The translations under genes were made by a program, and so were the position numbers. 64,000 bases of DNA, taken from positions 186,001 through 250,000 of the forward strand of contig NZ_LGKO01000006.1 in assembly GCF_001306145.1 (NCBI RefSeq), read 5' to 3'. This DNA comes from Thermanaerothrix daxensis. Its GTDB lineage: Bacteria > Chloroflexota > Anaerolineae > Anaerolineales > Anaerolineaceae. Each line of letters begins with the position of its first letter. Position 1 is the stretch's first letter. Shown piece by piece: positions 7,867-16,975 of this stretch. Below the pieces are notes generated by a model. It was not told the origin of the DNA. It searched no databases and saw nothing but the letters and a program-made list of their open reading frames with translations.

Positions 7867-10800
7867 ATGAGCGAGAACGAAACGCGCAACCTGGAGGATA
7901 CGCAACCCACCCGTCCCGGCGAGCGTTTACGCCGATTGACCGCTGCGGCTCAGGAGGAGTCGCCCGCGGCGGTGCCACCCCCGGCCCCCGCGCCATCCTC
8001 AGAAAATCCGCCGGTGGAAACACCGCCCCCGCCGACAACGGCGCCGGCCCCCCCGCTGGCTGCGGAGCAACCCGCACCGGAGGCGCCCCCGGCCACGGAA
8101 GCACCCTCTACCCCGCCAACCCCTGCGCCGCCTGGCGCCGAAGCCGACGAAGCGGCTCCTGCGTCCCCACCGCCCCCACCGCCGCCAACTCCCACCGAGA
8201 CCCAGGCCCTGCGGCATCACCCCACCGGACTGCCGGAGCGCACCGGCGGGTGGTTTGGTGAGGACCTGTTCCCACCGCAGACTCCGACCCCACCAACCCC
8301 CGACGCGCAGGGTGTCCTGCCTCCTTCCCCGCCGGCCACCGATGAGCAGGCTACTTTGCCGCCTCCCCCACCACCGCCGCGCGCCCCACAGCGGGTGACG
8401 ATTGTGCCCGATCCCAACCTGACCCGCGTCAGCCGGCCAACCCCCCCGTCGCGTCCTCCCGCCGCCGGTAGCGGTGCGCCGGTGCGCCCCAGCGGCGGGC
8501 CGCCCCCGGCACGCCCGGCGGCCTCGGCCACCCCCTCCCGTCCGGCGCCGCCGCCCCCGCGTTCGGCGCAGACCCGCGTGCCCACCCAACCCCCGCCGCC
8601 CGCGACCAATGGCAGGAAGCGCGCCCTGGGCTGCCTGCTGCGCCTTGCCATTGCCCTGGTTTTTGCCGGGGTGGTGGTGCTGATTGCCATCGGCTCGTTC
8701 CTGGTCTACCGCTACTTCTCGATTGCCGCCAACCTGCCCAGCGTGGACAACCTGCAGGCGCGCGCCTCGCAGTTCGAGACCACGCGCATCCTCGACCGTA
8801 ACGGCAACCTGATCTACGAGATCATTGACCCGCGCGCCGGGCGGCGCACCTACGTGCCGCTGGAGAAAATTTCGCCTTACCTCATCGCCGCCACGCTGGC
8901 CACCGAAGATAAGGAATTTTACAACCACCCCGGCTTTGACCCCTGGGCCATTGCACGGGCTCTGTGGCAGAACTACACCAGCGGCGAGGTGGTTTCGGGT
9001 GCCTCGACCATTACCCAGCAACTGGCGCGGGCGCTGCTGCTCTCCCCGGATGAACGCGCCGAGCGCAGTGTGGAACGCAAAGCCCGCGAGATCGTATTGG
9101 CCGCCGAGATCACCCGTAAATACTCCAAAGAGGAGATTCTGGAACTCTATCTGAACGAGATTTACTACGGCAAACTGGCTTACGGGATTGAGGCGGCGGC
9201 AGAGACGTACTTTCACACCAGCGCCGAAAAACTGACCCTGGCGCAGGCGGCTTTCCTGGCCGGGTTGCCCCAATCGCCCGCGGTGTACGATATTGAGACC
9301 AACCGCGAGGTCACGCTCAACCGCTTTCGCCAGGTCCTGCGCCTGATGTACGAGATGAGCCAGGAGAAGGGCTGCATTGAGGTCAGCACCAGCCTGCAGC
9401 CGGTATGCGTGACCCAGGAGGACGTGGCGCTAGCGGCGCGCGAGATGGAAAACTACCAGTTCCAGGCGCCCACCAACGTGATGCGTTTTCCCCACTGGGT
9501 GGTGTATGTGCGCTCACTGCTGGAGGCGCAGTACGGCGCGGATGCCATTTACCGCTCGGGCTTCACCGTCTACACCACGCTCGATCCGGACCTGCAACAG
9601 CAGGCCGAGGAGATGGTCAAGCGCCAGATCGCCCAACTGGCCGACCGCCACGTGACCAACGGGGCGCTGGTGGCCATCCGCCCCACCACGGGGGAGATCC
9701 TGGCCATGGTAGGCTCCGCCGATTTCTACAACGAGGCCATTTCCGGCCAGGTCAACATGACGCTGGCGCCGCGCCAGCCCGGCTCGGCCATCAAGCCGCT
9801 GACGTACGTGGCCGCTTTTGAGAAAGGCTGGACCCCGGCCACGCTGATCTGGGACGTGCCGAGCGAGTTTCCGCCCTCCGGCAACCCCAACGACCCGCGT
9901 GAGCCGTACCGTCCGGTCAACTACGACGGGCGCTTCCACGGCCCGGTGACCGTGCGCGTGGCGCTGGCCAATTCCTACAACGTGCCCGCGGTGAAGGCCC
10001 TGCAGTTCGTGGGCATCTACGATGACCCCAACACCCCCCAGCCGGACGGGCTGATCAACTTTGCCAAGCGCCTGGGCATTACCACGCTAACCCGCCCCGA
10101 TTATGGTCTTTCGCTGACTTTGGGCGGGGGAGATGTCAGCCTGCTGGAATTGACCGCTGCCTACGCCGTCTTTGCCAACGGCGGGCGGCGCGTGCCCCCG
10201 GTAGCGATCACCAAAATTGTGGATTACAAGGGCAATCTGGTCTATGAGTACCAGCCTCCGGCCGGTGACCAGGTGGTGCGCCCGGAGCACGCCTTCCTGA
10301 TTTCCTCGATCCTTTCCGACAATCAGGCCCGCGCGCCGATGTTTGGCACCAACTCGGTGCTCAATCTGCCCTTCCCGGTGGCCGCCAAGACCGGCACGAC
10401 CAACGACTTCCGCGATAACTGGACGCTGGGCTACACCCCCGACCTGGCAGTGGGGGTGTGGGTGGGCAACGCCGATTACACCCCCATGCAGAATACCACC
10501 GGCCTGACCGGCGCGGCGCCCATCTGGGCCGAATTCATGCAGGCGGCCATCCAGAAACTCACCGATGGGCGGCCTACCCCCTTCATCCGCCCGGCGGGTG
10601 TGGTGGAGAAGATCATCTGCGAGGTTTCGGGGGCTGAACCCTCGGAGTGGTGCCCCTCCCAACGCCTGGAGTACTTTGCCTACGATCAGCTGCCACTGCC
10701 CAAAGAGGACGATCTGTGGAAGAAGGTGGTGATCGACACCTGGACCGGCCTGCGGGCAACCTCGGCCTGCGCCGATTCTATCAAAGAGGTGCTGGCACTC

Positions 10801-11358
10801 AACGTCACCGACCCCTTCGCCATCAAGTGGATTCGCGAGACCGAAGAAGGGCGGCGCTGGGCGGAGCAGTACGGGTTCAAGGATCCCATCGTCTTCGTGC
10901 CCGAGCGGGAGTGCCGGCCGGGTGACCCGCGCCCTCTGCTGCTTTTCTCGAACCTGAGCGAGGGGCAAACCATCACCACCAGCCCGCTGGAAATCTACGC
11001 CCTGGTGACCGTGCCGGAGCCGTTCCGCGAGTTTCGCCTGGAATACGGGCTGGGGGATGACCCCGGCGAGTGGACGACGCTGGCAACGGGCAACACCAGT
11101 GAGAACCAGCCGCGCCTGCTGACGACCTGGGACCTGCGTGAGGTGCCGCCCGGGCGGGTGACGCTGCGCCTATATGTGGAGAGCCAGCGAGATACCTACG
11201 CCGAAAAACGCATCCACCTGAATATTCAGGTGCCCACGCCCACCCCGACCCCCACCCCCACGGCCACGGTGACCCCCACCCCCACGCTGACTCCCACGGT
11301 CACGCTATCCCCCACGCCCGCCGAAACGCCGAGCCCAACTGCTGCCGGGGCGGGTTAG
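7867..11358 (+). CDS. Class A penicillin-binding protein (PBP1A type)
   Basis: 1163 residues. A ~250-residue Pro-rich cytoplasmic head precedes one membrane helix at ~253-283. The GT51 glycosyltransferase domain follows (ATEDKEFYNHPGFD near 345, then GASTITQQLAR), then the transpeptidase domain with SxxK (PGSAIKPL near 637), SxN (NSYNVPA) and KTGT near 841. The C-terminus has a beta-rich module (~1025-1110) and a Thr/Pro tail. It polymerises and cross-links peptidoglycan at the outer face of the membrane. The ATG at 7867 has GAAAGGTGAG upstream, and a TAGAAT -10-like hexamer lies at ~7797. The head is far longer than in typical PBP1A and is discussed in the findings. Confidence 0.93.
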   Translation: MSENETRNLEDTQPTRPGERLRRLTAAAQEESPAAVPPPAPAPSSENPPVETPPPPTTAPAPPLAAEQPAPEAPPATEAPSTPPTPAPPGAEADEAAPASPPPPPPPTPTETQALRHHPTGLPERTGGWFGEDLFPPQTPTPPTPDAQGVLPPSPPATDEQATLPPPPPPPRAPQRVTIVPDPNLTRVSRPTPPSRPPAAGSGAPVRPSGGPPPARPAASATPSRPAPPPPRSAQTRVPTQPPPPATNGRKRALGCLLRLAIALVFAGVVVLIAIGSFLVYRYFSIAANLPSVDNLQARASQFETTRILDRNGNLIYEIIDPRAGRRTYVPLEKISPYLIAATLATEDKEFYNHPGFDPWAIARALWQNYTSGEVVSGASTITQQLARALLLSPDERAERSVERKAREIVLAAEITRKYSKEEILELYLNEIYYGKLAYGIEAAAETYFHTSAEKLTLAQAAFLAGLPQSPAVYDIETNREVTLNRFRQVLRLMYEMSQEKGCIEVSTSLQPVCVTQEDVALAAREMENYQFQAPTNVMRFPHWVVYVRSLLEAQYGADAIYRSGFTVYTTLDPDLQQQAEEMVKRQIAQLADRHVTNGALVAIRPTTGEILAMVGSADFYNEAISGQVNMTLAPRQPGSAIKPLTYVAAFEKGWTPATLIWDVPSEFPPSGNPNDPREPYRPVNYDGRFHGPVTVRVALANSYNVPAVKALQFVGIYDDPNTPQPDGLINFAKRLGITTLTRPDYGLSLTLGGGDVSLLELTAAYAVFANGGRRVPPVAITKIVDYKGNLVYEYQPPAGDQVVRPEHAFLISSILSDNQARAPMFGTNSVLNLPFPVAAKTGTTNDFRDNWTLGYTPDLAVGVWVGNADYTPMQNTTGLTGAAPIWAEFMQAAIQKLTDGRPTPFIRPAGVVEKIICEVSGAEPSEWCPSQRLEYFAYDQLPLPKEDDLWKKVVIDTWTGLRATSACADSIKEVLALNVTDPFAIKWIRETEEGRRWAEQYGFKDPIVFVPERECRPGDPRPLLLFSNLSEGQTITTSPLEIYALVTVPEPFREFRLEYGLGDDPGEWTTLATGNTSENQPRLLTTWDLREVPPGRVTLRLYVESQRDTYAEKRIHLNIQVPTPTPTPTPTATVTPTPTLTPTVTLSPTPAETPSPTAAGAG

Positions 11359-11368
11359 CCCGCCCCGG
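11345..11368. terminator. GC-rich stem-loop between convergent genes
   Basis: CCGGGGCGGG and CCCGCCCCGG form a perfect 10-bp stem with a 4-nt loop that contains the stop codon of the penicillin-binding protein gene. No T-run follows, so termination ability is uncertain, but the position between two converging genes fits a bidirectional stop. Confidence 0.45.
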
Positions 11369-11372
11369 GGCT

Positions 11373-12638
11373 TCAGGCGGCTTCGCGCTGTAGGTGGCGC
11401 AGGGCCTCGCCCAGGCGCTGGATTTCTTCGAGCGTGTTGTAGTGCACCGGGCCCACGCGCACCAGCCCGCCGCGCTCTTCCAGGCCCAAGCGCTCGGTCA
11501 CCGCCAGGGCGTAGAAGTTGCCGTCCCAGACGTAGATGCCGGCGCGGTCCAGTGCCGCCGCCACCGCGCGCGGGTGCCACCCCTCCAGGGTGAAACTGAC
11601 GGTGGGGACGCGTTCATCCAGGCGGGCGCGGTCGCGCAGGCCGTAGAGGGTGACGCCGGGGGTGGCTTCCAGCACTTCCAGCAGGGCACGGCTGAGTTCG
11701 GCCTCGTAGGTGCGGATGGCCAGCATGGCCTGCTTGAAGACCCGCCGCCGTCCGGTGTAGGCCATCACCTCCGCACCGTCAATGGCGGCGCCGAAGGTGC
11801 GCCCGACCCACTCCAGGTATTCCAGCGCGCCCAGCACACCGGCAATGCCCTCGTGATTCTGGGTGCCGGTCTCGAACTTGCCGGGGGGCGTGCCCGGTGC
11901 CGGGCGCACTTTGTAGGCGGTGAGCGCCTCAAGGTGCTCGTAGCGCCCGTAGAGCACGCCCACGTGCGGGCCGAAGAACTTGTAGGCCGAGCAGACCAGG
12001 AAATCGCAGCCCAGCGCTTGCACATCTATGGGGCCGTGGGCGGCGTACTGGACGGCATCCACGTACACCCAGGCCCCCACGGCGTGGGCCATCTCGGTGA
12101 TCTGCCGGACCGGGTTGATCGTCCCCAGGGCGTTGGAGGCGTAGCCCACCGCCACCAGGCGCGGCTTTTCTTCGAGCGCGCGGGCCAGGTCGTCCAGATC
12201 GAGCGTGCCGTCTTCGGGGTGAAAATCCACCCAGCGCACGCGGCAGCCGCGGTCCTGGGCCGCTAGCAGCCAGGGCGAGATGTTGGCATCGTGATCCAGG
12301 CGGGTGACCACGATGGTCTCTCCGGGCTGCCAGGTGCGGGCGATGGAGCGGCTGATGTGCAGGGTGAGGGTGGTCATGTTGGCGCCGAAGACGATCTCCT
12401 CGGCGCGGGCGGCGTTGAGCCAATCGGCCACGGCCTGGTGGGCGGTTTCCAGCACAGCATCCGACTCGCGGCTGCTGGCAAAGGCGCCGCCGTGGTTGGC
12501 GTTGTGCAGGGTGAGGTAGTTCATCATGCGCTCCAAAGCGGGCTGGGCGATCTGCGTTCCGCCGGGGTTATCAAAGTAGATCACCGGGCGGCGCAGGGCG
12601 GGAAAACGCGCACGAATCAGGTTCAGGTCGAGGGTCAT
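11373..12638 (-). CDS. Class V aminotransferase, cysteine-desulfurase-like (VC1184-type)
   Basis: 421 residues, PLP fold type I. YFDNPGGTQIAQPALERMMNYL at the N-terminus and the PLP-lysine context CSAYKFFGPHVGVLYG near residue 225 are characteristic of the cysteine desulfurase/selenocysteine lyase-like family; DAVQYAAHGPIDV supplies the Asp that contacts the PLP ring. It resembles the subgroup annotated as VC1184-type cysteine desulfurase family protein rather than IscS or SufS. The true substrate is not known. No isc or suf genes lie nearby. The gene converges with the penicillin-binding protein gene. Confidence 0.85.
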   Translation of the reverse strand: MTLDLNLIRARFPALRRPVIYFDNPGGTQIAQPALERMMNYLTLHNANHGGAFASSRESDAVLETAHQAVADWLNAARAEEIVFGANMTTLTLHISRSIARTWQPGETIVVTRLDHDANISPWLLAAQDRGCRVRWVDFHPEDGTLDLDDLARALEEKPRLVAVGYASNALGTINPVRQITEMAHAVGAWVYVDAVQYAAHGPIDVQALGCDFLVCSAYKFFGPHVGVLYGRYEHLEALTAYKVRPAPGTPPGKFETGTQNHEGIAGVLGALEYLEWVGRTFGAAIDGAEVMAYTGRRRVFKQAMLAIRTYEAELSRALLEVLEATPGVTLYGLRDRARLDERVPTVSFTLEGWHPRAVAAALDRAGIYVWDGNFYALAVTERLGLEERGGLVRVGPVHYNTLEEIQRLGEALRHLQREAA

Positions 12639-13012
12639 ATCACAAACCTCCGCGGCGAATGGGATAGGGGGATAGAGGAAACACCGCGCTCACGGGCGCG
12701 GCCTTCCGGTTGCAGGCAGGCTGGTGGGATTTGTTATACTTAACTGCGAAGTCCATGGGCATGGCGGTGGCTCGCGGCGCGACGGTGATGACGGCGCAAT
12801 CTGGGGGTATAGGCGTTGGAACAATCGTAACAAATTTTAACCGCCTGTGCAAGCCGACCGCATTCGGTGGATGGTAGATTTTTGATCCAGGGCAGGGAAA
12901 GGCATGGCAGAGAAAACCACCAATGGCGCAACCCCCAGTTTTGAAAAGCACCTTTGGGGGGCGGCAAGATCCGCGTGCAGGATGCGGAACGATTTTTGAA
13001 GGGGAGAGGCCT
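12639..13012. other. Intergenic, no gene recognised
   Basis: 374 bp between the aminotransferase start and the REP-type transposase start. It is less GC-rich in its middle part. TTGCAG (12710) and TATACT (12735-12740) with 19 bp between them could be a weak plus-strand promoter. I see no RNA gene or coding segment. Confidence 0.4.
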
Positions 13013-13029
13013 ATGAGCGATTCTTGTAC

Positions 13030-13050
13030 GGGCGCAGCGCCGCTGCGCCC
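13030..13050. repeat. REP-like palindrome inside the transposase gene (copy A)
   Basis: GGGCGCAGC, 3-nt loop GCC, then GCTGCGCCC: a perfect 9-bp inverted repeat at the 5' end of the transposase gene. Its right arm is the start of a 21-bp tandem repeat. Confidence 0.6.
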
Positions 13051-13124
13051 AAAACGGCGGCCGCTGCGCCCCAAACGCCAGCCACTGGGCCCCGAACGGC
13101 GGCCACTGGGCCCCGGCCAGACCC
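13041..13124 (+). repeat. 21-bp tandem repeat, about four degenerate units
   Basis: Units of 21 bp at 13041, 13062, 13083 and 13104 (CGCTGCGCCC.. drifting to CACTGGGCCC..). They encode a 7-residue Pro/Arg-rich repeat (PLRPKRR type) at the N-terminus of the transposase. Confidence 0.7.
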
Positions 13125-13402
13125 CGCCGGGCTGCCATCACCGCCGCTCCATCCGCCTGAAGGGGTACGATTACACCCGGGCCGGGGCGTACTTCGTCAC
13201 CATCGTCACCCAGGACCGGGCGTGTTTGTTCGGTGAGGTCGTGGAGGGGCAAATGCAGTTGAATGAATACGGCCGGATCGTCGAATTCACATGGCATGAT
13301 TTGGTCAATCATGTGGCGGGAATCGTATTGGATGCGTTTGTCGTCATGCCAAACCACGTGCACGGCATTGTGATCATCACCGATGCCCCGGACGACGTGA
13401 CT

Positions 13403-13431
13403 GTAGGGGCGGGTTCTGAACCCGCCCCTAC
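13403..13431. repeat. REP-like palindrome inside the transposase gene (copy B)
   Basis: GTAGGGGCGGGTTC, a single T, then GAACCCGCCCCTAC: perfect 14-bp arms with a 1-nt loop, directly after the Y1 core motif. The GTAGGGGCGG-type palindrome is of the kind found dispersed in many GC-rich and cyanobacterial/chloroflexotal genomes. Confidence 0.7.
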
Positions 13432-13549
13432 CACCACGGACCCCGCCCCTACCACCACGAACCCCGCCCCTACCACCACGAACCCCGCCCCTACCGCCAT
13501 GGACCCCGCCCCTACCACCACGAACCCGCCCCTACCACCACGACCACGG
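13427..13549 (+). repeat. 21-bp tandem repeat derived from the palindrome arm
   Basis: Units start at 13427, 13448, 13469, 13490 and 13511, followed by a partial unit at 13531. Each contains CGCCCCTACC, the right arm of the preceding palindrome. Units 1-4 are 21 bp; the fifth is 20 bp because GAACCCC is GAACCC. This single missing C moves the transposase frame. Confidence 0.8.
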
Positions 13550-13647
13550 CGAAACCGAAACGACACGCATTGCCCGAAATCATTCGTCAATTCAAAACGT
13601 TTTCGGCGCGACGGATTAATCAATGCCGCCAAACCGCCAACGTTGCG

Positions 13648-13683
<36 letters not shown>

Positions 13684-13776
13684 AACGATGAAGCGTTGAA
13701 CCGCATCCGGCAGTACATATCCGATAATCCGATCCGCTGGGAACTGGACCGGGAAAACCCGACGCTGGATCTCTGA

Positions 13777-14142
13777 AAGTCGGGGTGGCCGGTGGCGTAC
13801 TTGCCCGTTCTGAGATCGAATCCACCGCCCCGGACTGGTTGAAGGCCCTCGGCTGGCAAATCCGGCATGGGGCTTGAACAGGCCGCTTTGTTAACCCAAA
13901 AGGCGATCATCTAGGCCTCAACGCTTTGTCGGCACCGGTGGGCCGGGGCGGGGTGAGCATCTCACCCGGAAACGCGCCGAAGCCGAATGCCGGGCTGGGT
14001 GCGGTGCCGGGGAGATAGGTGGCACCGGCAGGCTTTACAATTCCCTTACAATTACACTCCCTATTATTGAAATTAATAATTAGGTGCTTAGAATCATGGT
14101 TAATCCCCCATTAATTCCCCGATACCGAAAGGAGTAACTCTC
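13777..14142. other. Intergenic with one stem-loop and an AT-rich promoter-like stretch
   Basis: 366 bp. A stem GGTGCC...GGCACC lies at about 14002-14026. The last 100 bp are AT-rich, with TTTACA at 14034 and TATTAT at 14062-14067, probably the promoter region of the small exported protein gene. No coding segment or recognised RNA gene was seen. Confidence 0.4.
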
Positions 14143-14505
14143 ATGAAAACGCGTATGCGCTTATTCTATCCGTTATTAATCGCTTTGGTGCTGGCGGCGG
14201 TGACCTTTGCCTACGCGGCGGCCAACACGGTGCCCGCTTCCTCCGCCGGCGATGGCAGTAACACCATCAGCGGTTACACCGTCAGCAATGTGCACTACGT
14301 TCTGGACACCACTAATCCCAGTGTGATCAGTGCCGTGGAATTTACCCTGAGCGGTGCGAATACTCCCCAAACGGTCAAAATCCAGCTGGTGAACGGCGGG
14401 GACTGGTACTCCTGCACGCTGAGCCTCAGCACGTACTCTTGCAACGTAGGGGGTGCGGTGAGTGCTTATGATGCCGCGTACCTGCGCGTGGTGGCGGCGC
14501 AGTAA
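14143..14505 (+). CDS. Small exported protein, possible client of the adjacent signal peptidase
   Basis: 120 residues with a classical signal peptide (MKTRMRLFYPLLIALVLAAV then TFAYAAA). The mature part is Ser/Thr/Asn-rich, beta-type, with two Cys (WYSCTLSLSTYSC). I do not recognise a named family. The signal peptide ending in TFAYA and the following signal peptidase gene recall the arrangement of SipW-type peptidases with TasA/camelysin-like fibre proteins, but the similarity is only general. RBS AAAGGAG lies 9 bases before the ATG at 14143. It precedes the fusion gene by 83 bp, with a TAAAAT -10-like hexamer (14519) between them. Confidence 0.65.
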   Translation: MKTRMRLFYPLLIALVLAAVTFAYAAANTVPASSAGDGSNTISGYTVSNVHYVLDTTNPSVISAVEFTLSGANTPQTVKIQLVNGGDWYSCTLSLSTYSCNVGGAVSAYDAAYLRVVAAQ

Positions 14506-14588
14506 TCACCAAATCGGGTAAAATTGGGCGCAGGGCGCGCGGGCCGGTATGTGGGCGCGCCCTGCGTTCCATATCGGGAGGTGCCCCG

Positions 14589-16964
14589 GTGCGGTGGTGG
14601 TGGCGCGGTTCACGGGTGCGGCTGGCGGCGGCCCTGGCAGGGCTGGTGGTGTTGTGGGCCTTGCTGGCTCCGCGTGCCTTCGGCGGCAGTGTGGATTACC
14701 TGATCCTCAACGGCAACAGCATGCTGCCGCGCTTTGCGCGCGGTGATCTGGTGCTGGTGCGCCCGGCTCCTTTTTACCAGGTCGGCGATCTGGTGGCCTA
14801 CCGCCACCCTGAAGTGGGCGTGGTCTTTCACCGCATCATTGACCGCGTGGGAGAACGCTTTCTCCTCCAAGGCGATCACAACACCTGGGTGGATGGCTAC
14901 ACCCCCACTGCGGCGGAAATCCTGGGCAAGTTTTGGCTGCACCTGCCGGGCGGTGGCACGGCCATCCTCGCTCTGCGCACGCCCGGCGCCCTGGCAACCC
15001 TGATGGGCCTGTTCATCTTCCTGGCTGGAGTGACGCTGATGACCCCTGAGACCCCTTCTCCCCGTGCGCGCCTGCGCCAGCAGGCCCGCCGTGCCCTCAC
15101 CCACCTGAGCGGTGGGCTGGCCGATCACGCCGAGGGCACCCTGCTGGCCCTTTACATCCTGGGCTTCCTCTCCCTGGTGCTGGGGCTGTTTGCCTTCACC
15201 CGCCCGCTCAGGCTGCAGGTGCCTGAGGCGTTGCCCTACACCCAGCGGGGCGCCTTTGCGTATACGGCCCCCCTGCGCGTCAGCGGGGTGTATGATGCCG
15301 ATCACGTGCCCAGCGGTGGAGCGCTCTTCCCCCATCTGGCCTGCACGGTCGCGCTGACCTTTGATTACCGCCTGGAGAGCCGTGCGCCGTTTGAGGGGGG
15401 TGGGACGTACCGCCTGCAGGCCGAGATTGCCGCCCCGAATGGCTGGCGGCGCACCTTCCCCCTGCAAGAGACGGGCTATTTCAGCGGCACGGCCTTTTCA
15501 ACGCAGGCCGATCTCAACCTCTGCCTGCTCGAGCAACTTCTACGCCAGACCGAGGCCCTTACCGGGGTGCAGCCCCACCAGTACACCCTTTCGGTCACGC
15601 CGAACGTGCAGGTGATGGGAGCGCTGGCCGGTCAGCCCCTGGAGGCGACCTTTGCACCGGCGCTGAAGTTTGCGGTGGAGAAACAGCAGGTGTACCTGCT
15701 GCGCGAGGGTGGCCAGTCAGGCGATCCACTGGCCCCGCTGGCGGAGGGCACGCTCACGCGCTCGGTCAGCCGGCCCAATACCCTGTCCATCTTCGGGCTG
15801 GCGCTGCCGGTTGGGCTGGCGCGCTGGATGGCCGGCCTGGGGCTGGGGATGACCGCGCTGGGCCTGCTGCTCCTGGCCGGGGTGGAAGCCTGGACGACCC
15901 GCCAGGCGCCGGCACTGGCCGCGCGTCTGCGCGCCGGGGGCCAGGTGGTCGAAATTGATCGCCCGCTCACCTCCGCAGGACGCACGGTGATGCTCAAGCG
16001 CCACGCGGATCTGCTGCGCCTGGCCGAGAAGAGCGGCTTGCCGCTGTTCCTCTACGCCCAGCCGCCCCAGGTGGAGTACTACCTGCGCGATGGGGATACG
16101 CTGTACCTCTACCGGGAGACATGGGGCGCACCGGATGCGATGGCCTTGCAGCGCGCGCTGGAGGCGGGGGAGTTCGTGCTCTACTACCAGCCCGGTGTCT
16201 CGTTGGAAGATGGGCGCCTCACCCACCTGGAAGCCCTGCTGCGTTGGCGGCACCCCACCCAGGGCCTGCTGACCCCGGCGGCGTTCTGGCCGCAGGTAGA
16301 AGCCGCTGGCCTGGCCGCAGTGGTGGATGCCTGGGTGTTACGTCAGGTAGCGGCACACCTGCGCACTTGGCTGAATACCCAACCCGCCCATGGCGAAAGC
16401 GTACCGGCGGAGGCCGAAGCGCTGCCGGCGCTGCGCTACCGCGTAGCGATCAACCTTTCCCGCGCCAGCCTGCAATCTCCGGACCTGGTGGCGCAGGCCC
16501 GGCGCATTCTGGCGGAGATGGGGGTGGCACCGGCGCAGATCATGCTGGAAATTCCTCAGGACGCGCCGCTAGGGGACCCGGGAGTGGCGCAGACCCTGCA
16601 GGCCTTGCGCGAGGCCGGTTTTGCCCTGGCCCTCAATACCATCAATGAAGCGGATTGGGGGGCCTGGCGCAGTGTGCCGGCAGTGGATGTGGTCAAACTG
16701 GGCTATGCCACCCTGCAGCGCCTGGCGGCAACCGCCGAGGCGGCGGAGGCGGTGGGGCGCTGGATTGCCGCCGCCCACCAGGCGCAGGCGCGTGTGGCGG
16801 CTGTGGGGGTGGAGACCTTGCAGCAATTGCGCCTCTTCCGCGCCCAGGCCTGCGACCAGGCTCAGGGCTACCTGATCAGCCCGCCCCTGGCGGCGGAAGA
16901 TGTGCCGCTCTTCATGGCGCGTCGCCAGTCCCTGCTGGCGCCGATTCTGCTCGATCTGGCGTGA
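14589..16964 (+). CDS. Signal peptidase I (S26B-like) - DUF5305-like - degenerate EAL fusion
   Basis: 791 residues. An N-terminal helix (10-32) is followed by a type I signal peptidase domain: LNGNSMLPRF near 40 with the catalytic Ser, GDLVAYRH near 66 and VVFHRIIDRV near 79, where His replaces Lys as in the SipW/archaeal/ER class. After helices near 130-150 and 183-203 comes a ~200-residue exported beta-rich region like DUF5305, then a helix near 400-430. The cytoplasmic C-terminus is an EAL domain (~515-780): LEALLRWRHP near 548, AINLS, LEIPQD, VKLGY, QGYLISPPL. The usual DDFG reads NTIN and AEGVET reads AVGVET, so phosphodiesterase activity is probably lost. GTG start with GGGAGGTG upstream. 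The next gene starts 11 bp after its stop. Confidence 0.8.
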   Translation: MRWWWRGSRVRLAAALAGLVVLWALLAPRAFGGSVDYLILNGNSMLPRFARGDLVLVRPAPFYQVGDLVAYRHPEVGVVFHRIIDRVGERFLLQGDHNTWVDGYTPTAAEILGKFWLHLPGGGTAILALRTPGALATLMGLFIFLAGVTLMTPETPSPRARLRQQARRALTHLSGGLADHAEGTLLALYILGFLSLVLGLFAFTRPLRLQVPEALPYTQRGAFAYTAPLRVSGVYDADHVPSGGALFPHLACTVALTFDYRLESRAPFEGGGTYRLQAEIAAPNGWRRTFPLQETGYFSGTAFSTQADLNLCLLEQLLRQTEALTGVQPHQYTLSVTPNVQVMGALAGQPLEATFAPALKFAVEKQQVYLLREGGQSGDPLAPLAEGTLTRSVSRPNTLSIFGLALPVGLARWMAGLGLGMTALGLLLLAGVEAWTTRQAPALAARLRAGGQVVEIDRPLTSAGRTVMLKRHADLLRLAEKSGLPLFLYAQPPQVEYYLRDGDTLYLYRETWGAPDAMALQRALEAGEFVLYYQPGVSLEDGRLTHLEALLRWRHPTQGLLTPAAFWPQVEAAGLAAVVDAWVLRQVAAHLRTWLNTQPAHGESVPAEAEALPALRYRVAINLSRASLQSPDLVAQARRILAEMGVAPAQIMLEIPQDAPLGDPGVAQTLQALREAGFALALNTINEADWGAWRSVPAVDVVKLGYATLQRLAATAEAAEAVGRWIAAAHQAQARVAAVGVETLQQLRLFRAQACDQAQGYLISPPLAAEDVPLFMARRQSLLAPILLDLA

Positions 16965-16975
16965 AGGAGGTGGAC

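Noticed and set aside
13920-14030. Possible GEMM (c-di-GMP) riboswitch upstream of the small exported protein
   Set aside because: Expected because of the EAL neighbour, but the conserved GEMM core and tetraloop receptor were not found; only a simple GGTGCC/GGCACC stem is present.
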